A DNA stretch of 64,000 bases from Thermopetrobacter sp. TC1 (GCF_000746275.1 NZ_JQKX01000013.1:1-64000), one strand, 5' to 3'. Counted from the stretch's first letter, positions 1-10,221 are shown. Notes: generated from the sequence alone by a model not told the origin. Program-made: numbers and translations.

Positions 1-1
1 C

Positions 2-706
2 AGCGGTCAGATCCATGTTCGCAATTCGGATCCGACGACGACGGAAACGGCCATGGAGTTCGCCTGTTTTCCGGCGGGAACCCGGATGCTGACGGCCTCG
101 GGGCCGAAGGCCATCGAGCGGCTGCGCGCCGGGGATCTTCTGATCACCGCCTCCGGCAAGGCGCGGCCGCTGGCCTTTCTCGGTGTGCAGACGATCCATC
201 CTCACCCCGTTCACGGGCATGCCGCGCGCAATCTGCCGGTGCGGATCGCGGCGCACGCCTTCGGGCCGGGGGCGCCGGCGCGGCCGCTGATCACCAGCTG
301 GTGGCATGGCATCATGCTGCAGGGCGGCTGGATCCGCCGCTGGTTCGGACAGGAGCGCATCATCGTGCCGGCCGGGCGGCTGATCAACGGCGGGAGCATC
401 CGCCCGCTGTCGGCGGCGGGCGTGATCACGCTGTACAACGTGGTGCTGGAGGCTCATGACGTGGTTTTCGCCGAGGGGCTTTCGGTGGAGACCTTCCGGC
501 CGCTGAACGGCAACCAGCGCGATTTCGACAACTGGCGGGAGTTTGCGCCCTTCCATCTGCCGGATGCCGAGCTGGAGGCGCGCTATCCGCCATGCTGCCC
601 GGTTCTGGACAGCGACGCGGAGGGACGGTTCATCGGACAGAACCTGCACCGTCTGGCCGGCGAACAGCTGACAGCGGCGCTGCTCTGGCCGCTGCAGGCC
701 GCCTGA
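2..706 (+). CDS. Hint-domain protein, 5' end outside the window
   Basis: The frame is open from the first bases of the window, so the gene starts upstream and only its C-terminal part is visible. An internal ATG at 53 is only three codons before the Hint start. The segment CFPAGTRMLT followed by a conserved ALERL-like stretch (KAIERLRAGDLL) is the start of a Hint_2 (Hedgehog/intein-type) domain. Later parts include an R-V-P-A-G-like segment and a VVLEAHDVVFAEGL segment, typical of the end of this domain. In alphaproteobacteria such domains usually terminate large secreted, often calcium-binding proteins and are thought to act in autoprocessing or anchoring. The N-terminal part needed to name the protein is not visible. 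Confidence 0.75.
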   Translation, partial: SGQIHVRNSDPTTTETAMEFACFPAGTRMLTASGPKAIERLRAGDLLITASGKARPLAFLGVQTIHPHPVHGHAARNLPVRIAAHAFGPGAPARPLITSWWHGIMLQGGWIRRWFGQERIIVPAGRLINGGSIRPLSAAGVITLYNVVLEAHDVVFAEGLSVETFRPLNGNQRDFDNWREFAPFHLPDAELEARYPPCCPVLDSDAEGRFIGQNLHRLAGEQLTAALLWPLQAA

Positions 707-833
707 GCGCGCCTGCGGTTACGGCCCCTATGGCAATGCTGTCAGGTTTGGCCTGGTGGTCCTGCCAAAATCGTTTGTGAGCCTGATGCGGGATCACCAC
801 AAGCCTGCCCGATCAAAGCCGAATGGAGCATCG

Positions 834-1340
834 ATGTCGGAACAGACCAGCAAGGAGCTGAAGGGGCAAATACCGCGTCCTGATCCAGTTACCGCCCATG
901 AAGGGCAGCAAGCGCGGGCGCAGACCGCATCAATGGCCCAAAGGGCGTCACGTCCGGTTCGGACGCGGCTCATTCTGCGCGTTTATGATGCGGGGGTGGA
1001 CATCCTGCGCGAAACCACCGAAGTGGATACAGGGCGGGTGTCTCTGGTTTCTCTTGGCTGGGCCAACCTGCGCGATGCTTCCATTCCCGATTCCGTGCGC
1101 CAGAAGATGCGCCCCGAAGAGATCACCGCTGCGCAGGACAAGCTCCTGCTCTTGCGGGATCGCATGGAACTGCGGGACCGGGCGGATGCCTATATGCTGG
1201 CGGCGGACATCAACCGCGTGCGCACCTGGTTGCAGACTGCCAGTTTGCGTGACGTCGAAAAAATCGCCGATGATCTCGTTTTTGAAATGCAGGAACTGCG
1301 GGCGCTCATCCTGAAGCGTCTGTCCGAGCGCGAAACGTAA
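834..1340 (+). CDS. hypothetical protein
   Basis: The reading frame encodes about 168 residues from the ATG at 834 (MSEQTSKELKG). That start is preceded by GGAG and is better than the longer in-frame start at 756. The first 50 residues are polar and probably disordered. The remainder is mostly helical and charged (for example RMELRDRADAYMLAADINRV). There is no signal peptide or membrane segment. I do not recognise a family. It stands alone between the Hint-domain gene and a convergent cyclophilin gene. Confidence 0.5.
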   Translation: MSEQTSKELKGQIPRPDPVTAHEGQQARAQTASMAQRASRPVRTRLILRVYDAGVDILRETTEVDTGRVSLVSLGWANLRDASIPDSVRQKMRPEEITAAQDKLLLLRDRMELRDRADAYMLAADINRVRTWLQTASLRDVEKIADDLVFEMQELRALILKRLSERET

Positions 1341-1407
1341 TCCCGCTTTTCTGAAAAAGAGCGGAAATTCGGGTATTCATCGCATATGTCGCCACATGGC
1401 GCAGGGA

Positions 1408-2004
1408 TTACTTGTCCACATCGGCGGCGACGCGCATGCGCACGATCTTGTCCGGGTGCGCGGGCGGTTCACCGGGGGCAATCCTGTCCACGCATTCCAT
1501 GCCTTTCACCACCTTGCCCCAGACGGTGTACTTGCCGTCCAGAAAACGGCCGTCGGCAAACATGATGAAGAACTGGGAATTGGCGGAATTGGGATCTTGG
1601 GCCCGGGCCATGCCTACGGTGCCGCGGGTGAAGGGCACGCTGGAGAATTCGGCGGGCAGGTTGGGATACTTCGAGCCGCCAAAGCCGGTGCCGGTGGGAT
1701 CGCCCGTCTGGGCCATGAAGCCGGGAATGACGCGGTGAAAGATGATGCCGTCGTAGAATTTCTCACGGGCGAGTTTCTTGATGCGGGCCACGTGCTTGGG
1801 CGCCACCTCGGGCAGGAGCTTGATGACCACGCGGCAATTGTTCTTCAGGTCCAGGTAGATGGTGTTTTCGGGATCCAGGCCGAGTTTGGCGGCCTCGCCG
1901 GCCCGGGCAGAGGGCATGCCAAGGCTTCCTGCGAGGAGGGCGGTGGCAATGAGCGATAAGGCCTTTGAGATGTGGCGGCGGTCAATTTTGCGATGCATGA
2001 TCAT
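1408..2004 (-). CDS. peptidyl-prolyl cis-trans isomerase, cyclophilin type, exported
   Basis: It catalyses cis-trans isomerisation of Xaa-Pro bonds. The N-terminus has basic residues, then a hydrophobic segment ending in SARAGEA, which is a Sec signal peptide, so the enzyme is periplasmic. The cyclophilin core follows: FHRVIPGFMAQTGDPTGTGFGG, GTVGMARAQDPNSANSQFFI and FLDGKYTVWGKVVKGMECVD contain the usual catalytic Arg, Phe and Gln positions. The start codon overlaps the coaD stop in an ATGA arrangement. A second Met two codons in (1998) has better spacing to AAGGGAG and may be the real start. gyrA, coaD and this gene run in the same direction and probably share a transcript. Length is usual for PpiA/PpiB. 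Confidence 0.9.
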   Translation of the reverse strand: MIMHRKIDRRHISKALSLIATALLAGSLGMPSARAGEAAKLGLDPENTIYLDLKNNCRVVIKLLPEVAPKHVARIKKLAREKFYDGIIFHRVIPGFMAQTGDPTGTGFGGSKYPNLPAEFSSVPFTRGTVGMARAQDPNSANSQFFIMFADGRFLDGKYTVWGKVVKGMECVDRIAPGEPPAHPDKIVRMRVAADVDK

Positions 2005-2516
2005 TCTCCCTTCTTGGCGAGGGCCTCGCGCACGGCCTCGGCGGCTTCCATCGGCAGGAAATGACGAATGTCCCCGCCCATTTCGGCGATCTGGCGGATA
2101 AGAGACGAGGAGATCGTGCGCGTTGTCGGGCTTGCGGCCAGAAAGATGGTCTCGATCTCCGGATCCAGTGTGGTGTTTGTCTGGGCCATGCGCACTTCAT
2201 AGTCGAAATCCGAGCCATCGCGCAAACCGCGGATGATGGCAACGGCTCCGGCGCGGCGGGCGGCGTCAACAGTCAGGCAGGTATATTTGGCCAGACGGAT
2301 GTCGCATTCGGTGCGTTCGCGCAAGGGAGCGATGGCGGCATCCAGGACTTCCAGGCGCTTCTCCACAGGCAGCAGCCCGCTCTTGGCATGATTGACGCCA
2401 ACGGCGACAATGAGCCTGTCAAACAGCCGCGCCGCCCGCCCGATAATGTCCAGATGCCCGTAGGTGACAGGATCAAAGCTGCCCGGATAGAAGCCTGTGC
2501 GGCGTGTCTCGCTCAT
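2001..2516 (-). CDS. coaD: phosphopantetheine adenylyltransferase
   Basis: CoaD transfers AMP from ATP to 4'-phosphopantetheine, the penultimate step of coenzyme A synthesis, in the cytoplasm. The protein opens with the nucleotidyltransferase motif GFYPGSFDPVTYGHLDII. It also has RGLRDGSDFDYEVRMAQTN and the C-terminal ISSSLIRQIA signature. Its 171 residues match the family. The start at 2516 (MSETRRTGF) is chosen because AGGAG lies a few bases upstream; an upstream in-frame ATG lacks this. It lies 20 bases after gyrA and overlaps the cyclophilin gene by four bases, which suggests coupled translation. Confidence 0.95.
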   Translation of the reverse strand: MSETRRTGFYPGSFDPVTYGHLDIIGRAARLFDRLIVAVGVNHAKSGLLPVEKRLEVLDAAIAPLRERTECDIRLAKYTCLTVDAARRAGAVAIIRGLRDGSDFDYEVRMAQTNTTLDPEIETIFLAASPTTRTISSSLIRQIAEMGGDIRHFLPMEAAEAVREALAKKGE

Positions 2517-2536
2517 GAAATATTCTCCTCGCCGCT

Positions 2537-5221
2537 TCACGCATTTTGATCGTCTATGCTGCCTTCGTCTTTCTCATCCTCCTCCGTTTCCGAGATGCGT
2601 TCGGCGGAGACGACGCGTTCGTCATCTTCGGTGCGGAAGACGATGACGCCCTGCGCGGCGCGGCCCATGATGGAGATTTCGTCAACGGAGGTGCGGATGA
2701 GCTTGCCCTTGTCTGTGACCAGCATGATCTGATCGCCGTCCTCAACGGGGAAGGCCGCAATCAGCAGGCCGGTTTTCTCGCTGAGGCCCATGGCCTTGAT
2801 ACCGGAGCCGCCGCGGTCGGTCACGCGATATTCATGGCTGGAGGTGCGCTTGCCATAGCCCTTCTCGGACAGGGTGAGGATGAGCTGCTCCGCCGCCTCG
2901 ATCTCGGCGAAGCGTTCAGGGCTTAGGCCATCGTCCTCGCCCTTCTTCATGCGGAAGTAAGCGTCGCGTTCCTCCGGTGTCAGCTCGAAATGCTTCAGAA
3001 CCGACATGGAGATGACTTCATCGCCTTCGGCCAGTTTGATGCCGCGCACGCCGATGGAATTGCGCCCGGCGAACACGCGCACCGCCGTAACAGGAAAGCG
3101 AATGGCCTGGCCTTGCGCGGTGGTGAGCAGGATGTCGTCCTGCTCCGTGCAGGTTTCCACGGCGAGGATGGCATCGCCGTCGGTCAGCTTCATGGCGATC
3201 TTGCCGTTGCTCTTGATCCCGGTGAAATCGGACAGCCGGTTGCGCCGCACATGGCCGGAGCGGGTGCAGAACATGACGTCCAGCTTGTCCCATTCCGCCT
3301 CGTCCTCCGGCAGCGGCAGCACGGAGGTGACCGTCTCGCCCTGCTCCAATGGCAACAGGTTGATGAGCGGGCGGCCGCGGGCATTGGGAGCGGCCAGGGG
3401 CAGTTTCCAGACTTTCAGCTGATAGGCCATGCCGCGGGAGGTGAAGAAGACCAGAGGCGTGTGCGTATTGGCCACGAAGAGGCGGGTGACGAAATCCTCC
3501 TCCCGGGTCTTCACCCCGGCGCGGCCCTTGCCGCCGCGGCGCTGCGCCCGGTATTCGGCAAGCGGCGTGCGCTTGATGTAGCCGGCATGGGTGACGGTGA
3601 CCACCATGTCCTCGCGGGCGATGAGGTCCTCATCCTCGATCTCGCCTTCGGCCTCGACAATCTCGGTGCGGCGCGCATCGGCGAATTCCTCGGCGACTTC
3701 GTCCAGCTCGGCCGCGATGATGTCCATGACCCGCTGGCGCGAACGCAGGATGTCGAGATAATCGGCGATTTCCGCCGCCAGCTTTTCCAGCTGCTCGGCG
3801 ATTTCATCGCGCCCGAGAGCGGTGAGCCTGTGCAGGCGCAGATCGAGAATGGCGCGGGCCTGCGCCTCGGTCAGGCGGAAGGTGCCGTCCTCATTGAGGA
3901 TGACGCGGGGATCGGCGATGAGCCGGATATAGGGCATCATCTCCTCCGCCTTCCAGTCCCGCTCCATCAGGGCCTTGCGGGCAGCGGCGGGATCAGGCGC
4001 GGCGCGGATGAGGCGGATGACTTCATCGATGTTGGACACCGCAATGGCAAGGCCGACGAGGACATGGGCGCGGTCGCGCGCCTTGGCCAGCAGGTGGCGG
4101 GTGCGGCGGGTGACGACCTCCTCGCGGAAGTCGACGAAGGCGGCGATAAGCTGCTTGAGGTTGAGCAGCTCGGGCCGGCCGCCGATGAGCGCCACGTTGT
4201 TGATGCCGAAGGTGACCTGCAGCGGCGAATAGCGATAGAGCTGATTGAGAACGACGTCCGGATTGCCCTCTCGCTTCAGCTCGATGACCACGCGCATGCC
4301 GTGGCGGTCGGATTCATCGCGGATGTCGGCGATGCCCTCGATGCGCTTTTCCTTCACCAGCTCGGCGATTTTCTCCACCATCGCCGCCTTATTCACCTGA
4401 TAGGGGATTTCGGTGACGATGATGGCCAGGCGATCCTTGCGCACCTCCTCGATGTGAGCGCGGCCGCGCACGATGACAGAACCGCGCCCCGTGTGATAGG
4501 CGGCGCGGATGCCGGCACGGCCAAGGATGATGCCGCCGGTGGGAAAATCCGGACCGGGAAGATGTTCCATCAGCGCATCGATGCTGATGTCCGGATTGGC
4601 GATATAGGCGCGGGTGGCGGCGATGACCTCGGCGAGGTTGTGCGGCGCCATGTTGGTGGCCATGCCAACGGCGATGCCGCCGGCGCCATTGACGAGGAGA
4701 TTGGGAAAACGTGCGGGCAGGACGGTGGGCTCCTGCTCCGATCCGTCATAGTTGGGCTGGAAGTCCACCGTGTCCTTGTCGATGTCTTCCAGCAAATAGC
4801 GGGCGGCGCGGCCCAAGCGCACCTCGGTGTAGCGCATGGCCGCCGGCGGATCGCCGTCCACGGAGCCGAAGTTGCCCTGACCATCGAGCAAGGGCAGACG
4901 CAGGGAGAAATCCTGGGCCATGCGCACGAGCGCGTCGTAAATGGCGGCATCGCCATGGGGGTGATACTTACCCATGACATCGCCGACGACACGGGCGCTC
5001 TTGCGATAGGGACGATCCCAGCGATAGCCGTTTTCGTACATGGAATAGAGGATGCGCCGGTGCACGGGCTTGAGCCCGTCGCGCACATCGGGTAGCGCGC
5101 GCGCCACGATCACGCTCATGGCGTAATCGAGATAGGAGCGGCGCATTTCCTCCTCGATGGCAATGGGGCGGATGCTGCCGCCCCCCTCGCCATGGTGATG
5201 GCTGTTGGTGTGTTCGCTCAA
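2537..5221 (-). CDS. gyrA: DNA gyrase subunit A
   Basis: GyrA is the DNA-cleaving subunit of gyrase (A2B2), which introduces negative supercoils. It begins with the family N-terminus ([18 protein letters not shown]). The catalytic tyrosine is in [11 protein letters not shown], and the GyrA box QRRGGKG sits before the C-terminal beta-pinwheel, which distinguishes it from ParC. The 894-residue length fits, and the C-terminus has the usual acidic tail ([12 protein letters not shown]). The start codon is TTG at 5221 with only a weak Shine-Dalgarno sequence; the N-terminal alignment supports it. coaD and the cyclophilin gene follow closely on the same strand. Confidence 0.97.
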   Translation of the reverse strand: MSEHTNSHHHGEGGGSIRPIAIEEEMRRSYLDYAMSVIVARALPDVRDGLKPVHRRILYSMYENGYRWDRPYRKSARVVGDVMGKYHPHGDAAIYDALVRMAQDFSLRLPLLDGQGNFGSVDGDPPAAMRYTEVRLGRAARYLLEDIDKDTVDFQPNYDGSEQEPTVLPARFPNLLVNGAGGIAVGMATNMAPHNLAEVIAATRAYIANPDISIDALMEHLPGPDFPTGGIILGRAGIRAAYHTGRGSVIVRGRAHIEEVRKDRLAIIVTEIPYQVNKAAMVEKIAELVKEKRIEGIADIRDESDRHGMRVVIELKREGNPDVVLNQLYRYSPLQVTFGINNVALIGGRPELLNLKQLIAAFVDFREEVVTRRTRHLLAKARDRAHVLVGLAIAVSNIDEVIRLIRAAPDPAAARKALMERDWKAEEMMPYIRLIADPRVILNEDGTFRLTEAQARAILDLRLHRLTALGRDEIAEQLEKLAAEIADYLDILRSRQRVMDIIAAELDEVAEEFADARRTEIVEAEGEIEDEDLIAREDMVVTVTHAGYIKRTPLAEYRAQRRGGKGRAGVKTREEDFVTRLFVANTHTPLVFFTSRGMAYQLKVWKLPLAAPNARGRPLINLLPLEQGETVTSVLPLPEDEAEWDKLDVMFCTRSGHVRRNRLSDFTGIKSNGKIAMKLTDGDAILAVETCTEQDDILLTTAQGQAIRFPVTAVRVFAGRNSIGVRGIKLAEGDEVISMSVLKHFELTPEERDAYFRMKKGEDDGLSPERFAEIEAAEQLILTLSEKGYGKRTSSHEYRVTDRGGSGIKAMGLSEKTGLLIAAFPVEDGDQIMLVTDKGKLIRTSVDEISIMGRAAQGVIVFRTEDDERVVSAERISETEEDEKDEGSIDDQNA

Positions 5222-5502
5222 GGGAGTCGTCCGTCCTGTATTGCGTTTCAGAGAAAAAGCCCGTGCGCCTTACGAATTTCGCCGGAAGCCGTAAAAGTTC
5301 AGGCCGCCGGTGGGATAGGCGCAATCCCGGACGATGGCATGCGATTCACCGCCCGCCAATGCTGGCGGCACGCTAGCAAATCCCCTGTGCTCATGCAAAC
5401 GGAGAGGTGAGGAAACGGAGGGAAAATCCCCTGTTTTTTCAACGGAATTGCGCCAATTTAAAGCGCCGGTCGCAACAGGTGCATGCTCGTGCACAAAAGG
5501 GC

Positions 5503-6543
5503 TCATTCCGCCCGCGGCAGATCCTGCAGGAAGAGGATCTTCAAATCGCGTTTTGGCGTGAAATCGCGGGCGGTGAAAACGAAACGCGTGGGCGAGACCT
5601 TTTTCAGCCCGCGCCAGCAGAGGGAGACGAGATCATCCGCCCGTTTCTTGTCGATGATGAGACGGAAAAAGCGGATGGGACCGGCCCAGTTCGCCCCTGT
5701 CTTGAGCACGTAATGTACTTCGCGCCCCATGAGGATGGGGGCCGCGCCGGCAACCTTGTTGGTGGGGTTGCGTTCGGCCTTGCGCCGGGCGGCTTTCAGG
5801 AAGGAGGGCTCGGTGCAGTAGGTGCGTTTCAGCCAGTTCGACACGTGGTCGGTTGTGTAGAAGAAAGAGCCGGCGATAGGCGTGTAATCATGCTCGATGA
5901 TGACGTCCCGGCCTTCCGGGAAGGTCTGTCGCCACCAATAGAGAAGTTCGATGTCCCAGGTGGCGTCCCATTGCTGCCAGGCATCATAGGGAGCGATGTC
6001 CGGCTGGGGCGGATGCAGCAGGCCGGCGTCAATGAGCGCCTGCCGCGCTTCAGGCGCAAGGGCGGCGACTTTGCGCATGAGGCGGTTCATGTTGAGGATA
6101 TCGGTGGGTTCGATGCCGTATGTTTTGAGCAGGGCGGTGAAGTCCACGCCATTGATGAGGGCGCGGGTCTGCAATTTGGGCGCAACAGGGCGACCATCAA
6201 CCGAAACGCGGAAGTGGACAGGATCGCGTTCATCGCCCGGGATCTCCACCCCCGGCTCCATCTCGGAAAAGGGCAACAGGGGCAAGGGGAAGGCCACGAT
6301 GGTATTCACTGTCTGATGCGGCGCATGGAAGACATAGCGCACGTGGATGTGATCGGGCGTGATGGTCAGGGTTTCGGCGTGCATGATCACATCGGCGCTG
6401 CTGGTCAAACGCAGGCCGTCGGCAGCGAGCACGGCGGTGGAATCATTGGCCTGAGCATTTGTGCGGGCGAGCAGCAGGCTTGCTGCGGCAAAAACGACGA
6501 GGGCGACACGGCGGGCTTTATGAGAGATCTTGAGTGCGGACAT
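5503..6543 (-). CDS. DUF4424 family exported protein
   Basis: The function is unknown. A signal peptide (VVFAAASLLLARTNAQA) precedes a roughly 310-residue domain with NDSTAVLAADGLRLTSSADVIMHAETLTI, which matches the DUF4424 pattern of an N-terminal beta-rich domain. Conserved-looking segments include RDVIIEHDYTPIAGSFF, a single Cys-containing TYCTEPSF, and the C-terminal FTARDFTPKRDLKILFLQ. The start at 6543 (MSALKISHKAR) is preferred because GGAGG lies six bases upstream; an ATG at 6549 directly abuts that GGAGG. A long upstream extension of the frame runs into the tRNA-Ser gene and is not coding. It stands alone between gyrA and the tRNA. Confidence 0.75.
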   Translation of the reverse strand: MSALKISHKARRVALVVFAAASLLLARTNAQANDSTAVLAADGLRLTSSADVIMHAETLTITPDHIHVRYVFHAPHQTVNTIVAFPLPLLPFSEMEPGVEIPGDERDPVHFRVSVDGRPVAPKLQTRALINGVDFTALLKTYGIEPTDILNMNRLMRKVAALAPEARQALIDAGLLHPPQPDIAPYDAWQQWDATWDIELLYWWRQTFPEGRDVIIEHDYTPIAGSFFYTTDHVSNWLKRTYCTEPSFLKAARRKAERNPTNKVAGAAPILMGREVHYVLKTGANWAGPIRFFRLIIDKKRADDLVSLCWRGLKKVSPTRFVFTARDFTPKRDLKILFLQDLPRAE

Positions 6544-6784
6544 GACCATCCTCCAACGCGCAGTCTCAGCCACCGGAGATGTCCCTGCGCTGTGTCTTGT
6601 CGCTGCGTTCCGCCCAAACCCATGAACACAAGATAAGTGTTCGTCTCCTCGGTTGCCATGACCGGGTTCATTGAACGGCTTGTTTTCTGCGAGAAGTGAG
6701 CTATGTGTTCTGGCAGGGCAGCAGCGCGCATGCTTCGGTTTGGTGCTCTTGAATGTGCGCGTTCGGACCTGCCGGATCACATAT

Positions 6785-6874
6785 GGAGGGGTGGCTGAGT
6801 GGTCGAAAGCGGCGGTCTTGAAAACCGCAGAGGGCAAACGCCCTCCGGGGGTTCGAATCCCTCCCCCTCCGCCA
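6785..6874 (+). tRNA. tRNA-Ser (anticodon TGA)
   Basis: The sequence folds as a class II tRNA. Acceptor strands GGAGGGG and CCCCTCC close the cloverleaf. The D arm contains GCTGAGTGGTCGAAAG. The anticodon loop cttgaaa has TGA. The long variable arm (GAGGGCAAACGCCCTC) is typical of serine tRNAs, and GGTTCGAATCC is the T arm. CCA is encoded in the genome, and the gene is 90 bases long including CCA. Confidence 0.96.
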
Positions 6875-7062
6875 GAGGTGTGACCGAATACACTCTGCTC
6901 TCTTGCATCAAGAAGTGATGCCGCTTTGCATATAAAAATCCCTTTATATCCTGGGCGAGGTGTGGGATAAGGGCGGCCAGGGCGTGAGGTCTTCTCTTAG
7001 GGCAAAATGCGCAGGGGAAGGCTATATGACGCTTTTTTCGGATATCGCCAAGGAGGAGGGTC

Positions 7063-8109
7063 ATGGCCCGGGCATCGTTTCCTGAGCTTCTGAATGCGCG
7101 CGACTGGCTTTTGGCGGATGGCGCCACGGGAACCAATCTTTTCGCCATGGGGCTGGCCAATGGCGAGCCGCCCGAGTTCTGGACGACGGAGAAGCCGGAG
7201 AACATCCGGGCGCTGCATCAGGGCTTCGTTGATGCCGGTTCCGACATCATCCTCACCAATACCTTCGGCTGCAACCGGCACCGGCTGAAGCTGCACAATG
7301 CCGAGGCGCGGGTGCCGGAGCTCAATGAGAAGGCGGCGCGGCTGGCCGGCGCCGTGGCGGAAGCGGCCGATCGGCCGGTGATCGTGGCCGGCTCCGTTGG
7401 GCCGACGGGCGAGATCTTCATGCCGGCGGGCACCATGAGCATGGAAGAGGGCATTGAGGCCTTTTCCGAACAGATCGCCGCGCTGGCCGAGGGCGGCATC
7501 GATGTGGTCTGGATCGAGACCATGTCGGCGGAGGAAGAGGTGCGCGCGGCGGTGACGGCGGCGCGCAAGGTGGCGCCCGATCTGCCTGTGGTGGTGACCA
7601 TGAGTTTCGATACGGCCGGGCGCACCATGATGGGGGTGACGCCGGCGCAACTGGCCGCCCTGGCGCAGGAGCTGAACCTGACGGCCTTCGGCTCCAATTG
7701 CGGAACCGGGGCGCCGGATCTTCTGGTTGGCATCCTGGAGATGACGGAGGCTGCGCCCGATGCCGTTGTCGTGGCCAAGGCCAATGCCGGCGTGCCGGAA
7801 TTCGTGGACGGAGAAATCCACTATTCCGGAACGGTGGAAATGGCCGGGGCCTATGCGCGCATGGCGCTGGATGCCGGCGCGCGCATCATCGGCGGCTGCT
7901 GCGGCAATACCTTTGCGCATGTGCGGGCCATGCATGAAGCCCTTAAGGGCTATGAGAAGGGGCCGCGGCCGACGGTGGAGGACATTGTGAAAAAGCTCGG
8001 GCCGCTCTCGCAGAAGCGGGCGGAGGGGCATGCCTGCGGTCATGATCATGGCGGACGCGGCGGACGACGGCGCAGAAGGCGGCGGCGGGACAATCCGGAA
8101 TCCGAATAG
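7063..8109 (+). CDS. homocysteine S-methyltransferase family protein (betaine-homocysteine methyltransferase-like)
   Basis: Members of this family transfer a methyl group from betaine or a methylsulfonium donor to homocysteine to give methionine. Zinc binding is visible: one Cys in FGSNCGTGAPD and the pair in IIGGCCGNTFAHVRAMHEAL. The N-terminus LLADGATGTNLFAMGL and the substrate loop ILTNTFGCNRHRL are typical. AGGAGG precedes the ATG at 7063. The last 30 residues are unusual: a short Cys/His stretch (GHACGHDHGG) is followed by an Arg-rich run and DNPESE. This tail lies outside the catalytic domain and may be a metal-binding or nucleic-acid-contacting extension. Betaine as donor is inferred from the alphaproteobacterial context. 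Confidence 0.85.
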   Translation: MARASFPELLNARDWLLADGATGTNLFAMGLANGEPPEFWTTEKPENIRALHQGFVDAGSDIILTNTFGCNRHRLKLHNAEARVPELNEKAARLAGAVAEAADRPVIVAGSVGPTGEIFMPAGTMSMEEGIEAFSEQIAALAEGGIDVVWIETMSAEEEVRAAVTAARKVAPDLPVVVTMSFDTAGRTMMGVTPAQLAALAQELNLTAFGSNCGTGAPDLLVGILEMTEAAPDAVVVAKANAGVPEFVDGEIHYSGTVEMAGAYARMALDAGARIIGGCCGNTFAHVRAMHEALKGYEKGPRPTVEDIVKKLGPLSQKRAEGHACGHDHGGRGGRRRRRRRRDNPESE

Positions 8110-8145
8110 TGCGTGGTGCAGGCAACGTGCTGCACGCCGGGGCGC

Positions 8146-8973
8146 TCACTCCCGGGGCGCTGAAATGATGCGGGCGATCTCGCGGTTGACGGTTGTGGCG
8201 TCGGTATTCCATACCGCCTCGGGAAGGAGGGCGCGGGCCTTCTCCCTCTTCAGATCAACGGGCTGATGGCCGAGGCGGGCGGTGGCCGGATCGAGGCGGG
8301 CGTCATACCAGTCCGTCCACACCTGCCAGTTTTCTCCTTCGCGCTTGAGCAGGCGCGCCCTCATCCAATCCCAGAAAGGCTCGGCCCATTCCGGCTTGTC
8401 CCCGGGCCAGAGGGGCGTGTGCATGAGCCAGCGGCTCAAGCCTCCCTCTTCGGCGAGCGCGTTGCGGGCTTGGTCCAGATCGGCGGCGATGCTGGGCCAG
8501 TCGTTGATCGTCTCGGCGATGTGCACGATGGCGCGGGTGGCGGCATATCGGTCCGCGCTGCCGGAGAAGGCATAAGCCGCCCGCACCGCTGCGGAAAAGG
8601 CCATGCGGGCATAGGCGAAGGTCTCATTGGCCTCGGTATGGGCAACGACGGATGTGGCGAGGGAGACGGCGCGGGTGGCCTGCTTGACGGCGGCGTCGAT
8701 GGCGGCGGAGAGCAGGCCGAGATCGGCGCTGGCGATGATTCCGGCGGGGCCAGTGGCGCCCGCGGCTTCCAGGGCCGCGGTCCAGGCGGTGGACAGCGGG
8801 CGCAAGGTGGGCAGAACCGTGGGCATGGCGGCCGCCTCGTCATAGGCCAGCCAGACGTCAAGAAGCGGCAGGGTGCGCAAGGCAGCACGCGCCGCCAGGC
8901 CTTGCGCTAGCGCCGGCGGAAGCTCGGCGAGCGCATCATGCAGGCTGGCCGCCGTTAAGGGGGTCTGATTCAT
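8146..8973 (-). CDS. hypothetical protein, largely helical
   Basis: The protein has 275 residues, rich in Ala, Leu and Trp, predicted mostly helical, with no obvious signal peptide. The C-terminal third has a Trp-rich pattern (LWPGDKPEWAEPFWDWMRARLLKREGENWQVWTDWYDARL), which looks like a conserved core. I recall similar Trp-rich segments in alphaproteobacterial proteins of unknown function but cannot name a family. It is convergent with the homocysteine methyltransferase gene and followed upstream by a repeat-containing spacer. Confidence 0.6.
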   Translation of the reverse strand: MNQTPLTAASLHDALAELPPALAQGLAARAALRTLPLLDVWLAYDEAAAMPTVLPTLRPLSTAWTAALEAAGATGPAGIIASADLGLLSAAIDAAVKQATRAVSLATSVVAHTEANETFAYARMAFSAAVRAAYAFSGSADRYAATRAIVHIAETINDWPSIAADLDQARNALAEEGGLSRWLMHTPLWPGDKPEWAEPFWDWMRARLLKREGENWQVWTDWYDARLDPATARLGHQPVDLKREKARALLPEAVWNTDATTVNREIARIISAPRE

Positions 8974-9373
8974 TCCGGAATCCTTCAGGTTCGCCGTAGG
9001 CGTTTTGCAATCCTTCGCTATCCTCTATGCCCACGTTCAGAAATGTGTGTAGAAACGGGGCAGGGCCCGGGTCAAGTGCGCGTGGTAGAGGGGCGATCCC
9101 GCCCAGCGAAAGAACCCGCGGAGAAATTGGGCATGGCCCCATGGTAGCGTGACAGGTGAGAGTGGTGTGCCTTTTTTCTTTGATCGGCATGCAGGAAAGG
9201 GACTGATCAGCCAGGGCATGACCAAAGAGTGTGCGAATTCAATACTTTAAAAATGATCTCCCTCCATAAGGTGGAGTTGGTTGTGTCTGTCCTTACTTCC
9301 CCACTGCGTCATAGCCTTATCTTGTCTCGGTTGTTTAAGGAGGGCTGGCCTCAAGGATGCATGGTCTCAATCT

Positions 9374-9486
9374 TCCCCCTGATAGGGGGAGGTCGGCGCG
9401 AAGCGCCGGGAGGGGGTCGGGCCGCAAGCGCAGCGCTAAGTTGCCCGACCCCCTCCCCGTCCCTCCCCCTACCAGGGGGAGGGGGA
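9374..9486. repeat. long imperfect inverted repeat in the 8974-9543 spacer
   Basis: Two arms of about 45 bases face each other. The left arm holds CCCCCTGATAGGGGGAGG and GGAGGGGGTCGGG. The right arm holds CCCGACCCCCTCCCCG and CCCTCCCCCTACCAGGGGGA. The centre (GCCGCAAGCGCAGCGCTAAG) is itself partly palindromic. Such C/G-rich palindromes are common dispersed repeats in alphaproteobacterial intergenic DNA. The rest of the 570-base spacer shows no convincing gene. The aat start lies about 60 bases downstream, so the hairpin would be in or just before its leader. Confidence 0.7.
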
Positions 9487-9543
9487 AAGTGGTGCTTCAT
9501 GTATGGAAAGGATATCAAGGGCAACTGAGTTGATGATGGCATC

Positions 9544-10221
9544 GTGAGCGGCGTGAAACTGACACCGGAGATCGTGCTGAGAGCCTATGCCGCCGGCCTG
9601 TTTCCCATGGCGGAAACCGCCGATTCGCCGGATATTTTCTGGGTGGAACCCTCACGCAGGGGGATCATTCCGCTTGACGGGCTGCATATTCCGCGGCGGC
9701 TTGCGCGCACCATCCGCAAGGGAGTGTTCACGGTGCGGGTCAATACGGCCTTTGTTGACGTGATCGATGGCTGTGCCGACCGGCCCACCACCTGGATCAA
9801 TCCCGTCATCCGGTCGCTATATATCGAGTTGCATGAGATGGGCCATGCGCATTCGGTGGAATGCTGGCGGGAGGGACGGCTGGCGGGCGGACTGTATGGC
9901 GTGGTGCTGGGCGGGGCCTTTTTCGGCGAAAGCATGTTCTCCAAGGCGCGTGATGCCTCAAAGGTGGCGCTGGTGCATCTTATGGCGCGCTTGAACGCCG
10001 GTGGCTTTACGCTTCTCGATACGCAGTTCGTCACCGAGCATCTGGCCCGCCTGGGCGCCATTGAAATTCACCGAATCCACTATCGCCGGCTGCTTAGAGA
10101 TGCCCTGCGCCGACAGGGTGACTTTTTCGCCTTCAATCAGGATGATGATCCGTTGCGCGTGCTGGAATTGGCAGGATACGGGCGGCGCAAGCGGGATGGT
10201 GATGCATCCGGTGATGCCTGA
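9544..10221 (+). CDS. aat: leucyl/phenylalanyl-tRNA--protein transferase
   Basis: Aat adds Leu or Phe from aminoacyl-tRNA to proteins with N-terminal Arg or Lys, marking them for ClpSAP degradation (N-degron pathway). The family signature is clear: [81 protein letters not shown] and [19 protein letters not shown]. The start is GTG (MSGVKLTPE). 225 residues is normal. In alphaproteobacteria aat commonly neighbours the DUF2155, mlaD and NDUFA12 genes, which lie just downstream here on the opposite strand. Confidence 0.95.
   Translation: MSGVKLTPEIVLRAYAAGLFPMAETADSPDIFWVEPSRRGIIPLDGLHIPRRLARTIRKGVFTVRVNTAFVDVIDGCADRPTTWINPVIRSLYIELHEMGHAHSVECWREGRLAGGLYGVVLGGAFFGESMFSKARDASKVALVHLMARLNAGGFTLLDTQFVTEHLARLGAIEIHRIHYRRLLRDALRRQGDFFAFNQDDDPLRVLELAGYGRRKRDGDASGDA

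Noticed and set aside
2990-5095. Very long plus-strand frame antiparallel to gyrA
   Set aside because: It is a mirror of gyrA codon bias in GC-rich DNA, with His/Asp/Gly-rich nonsense composition. GyrA itself is unambiguous on the other strand.
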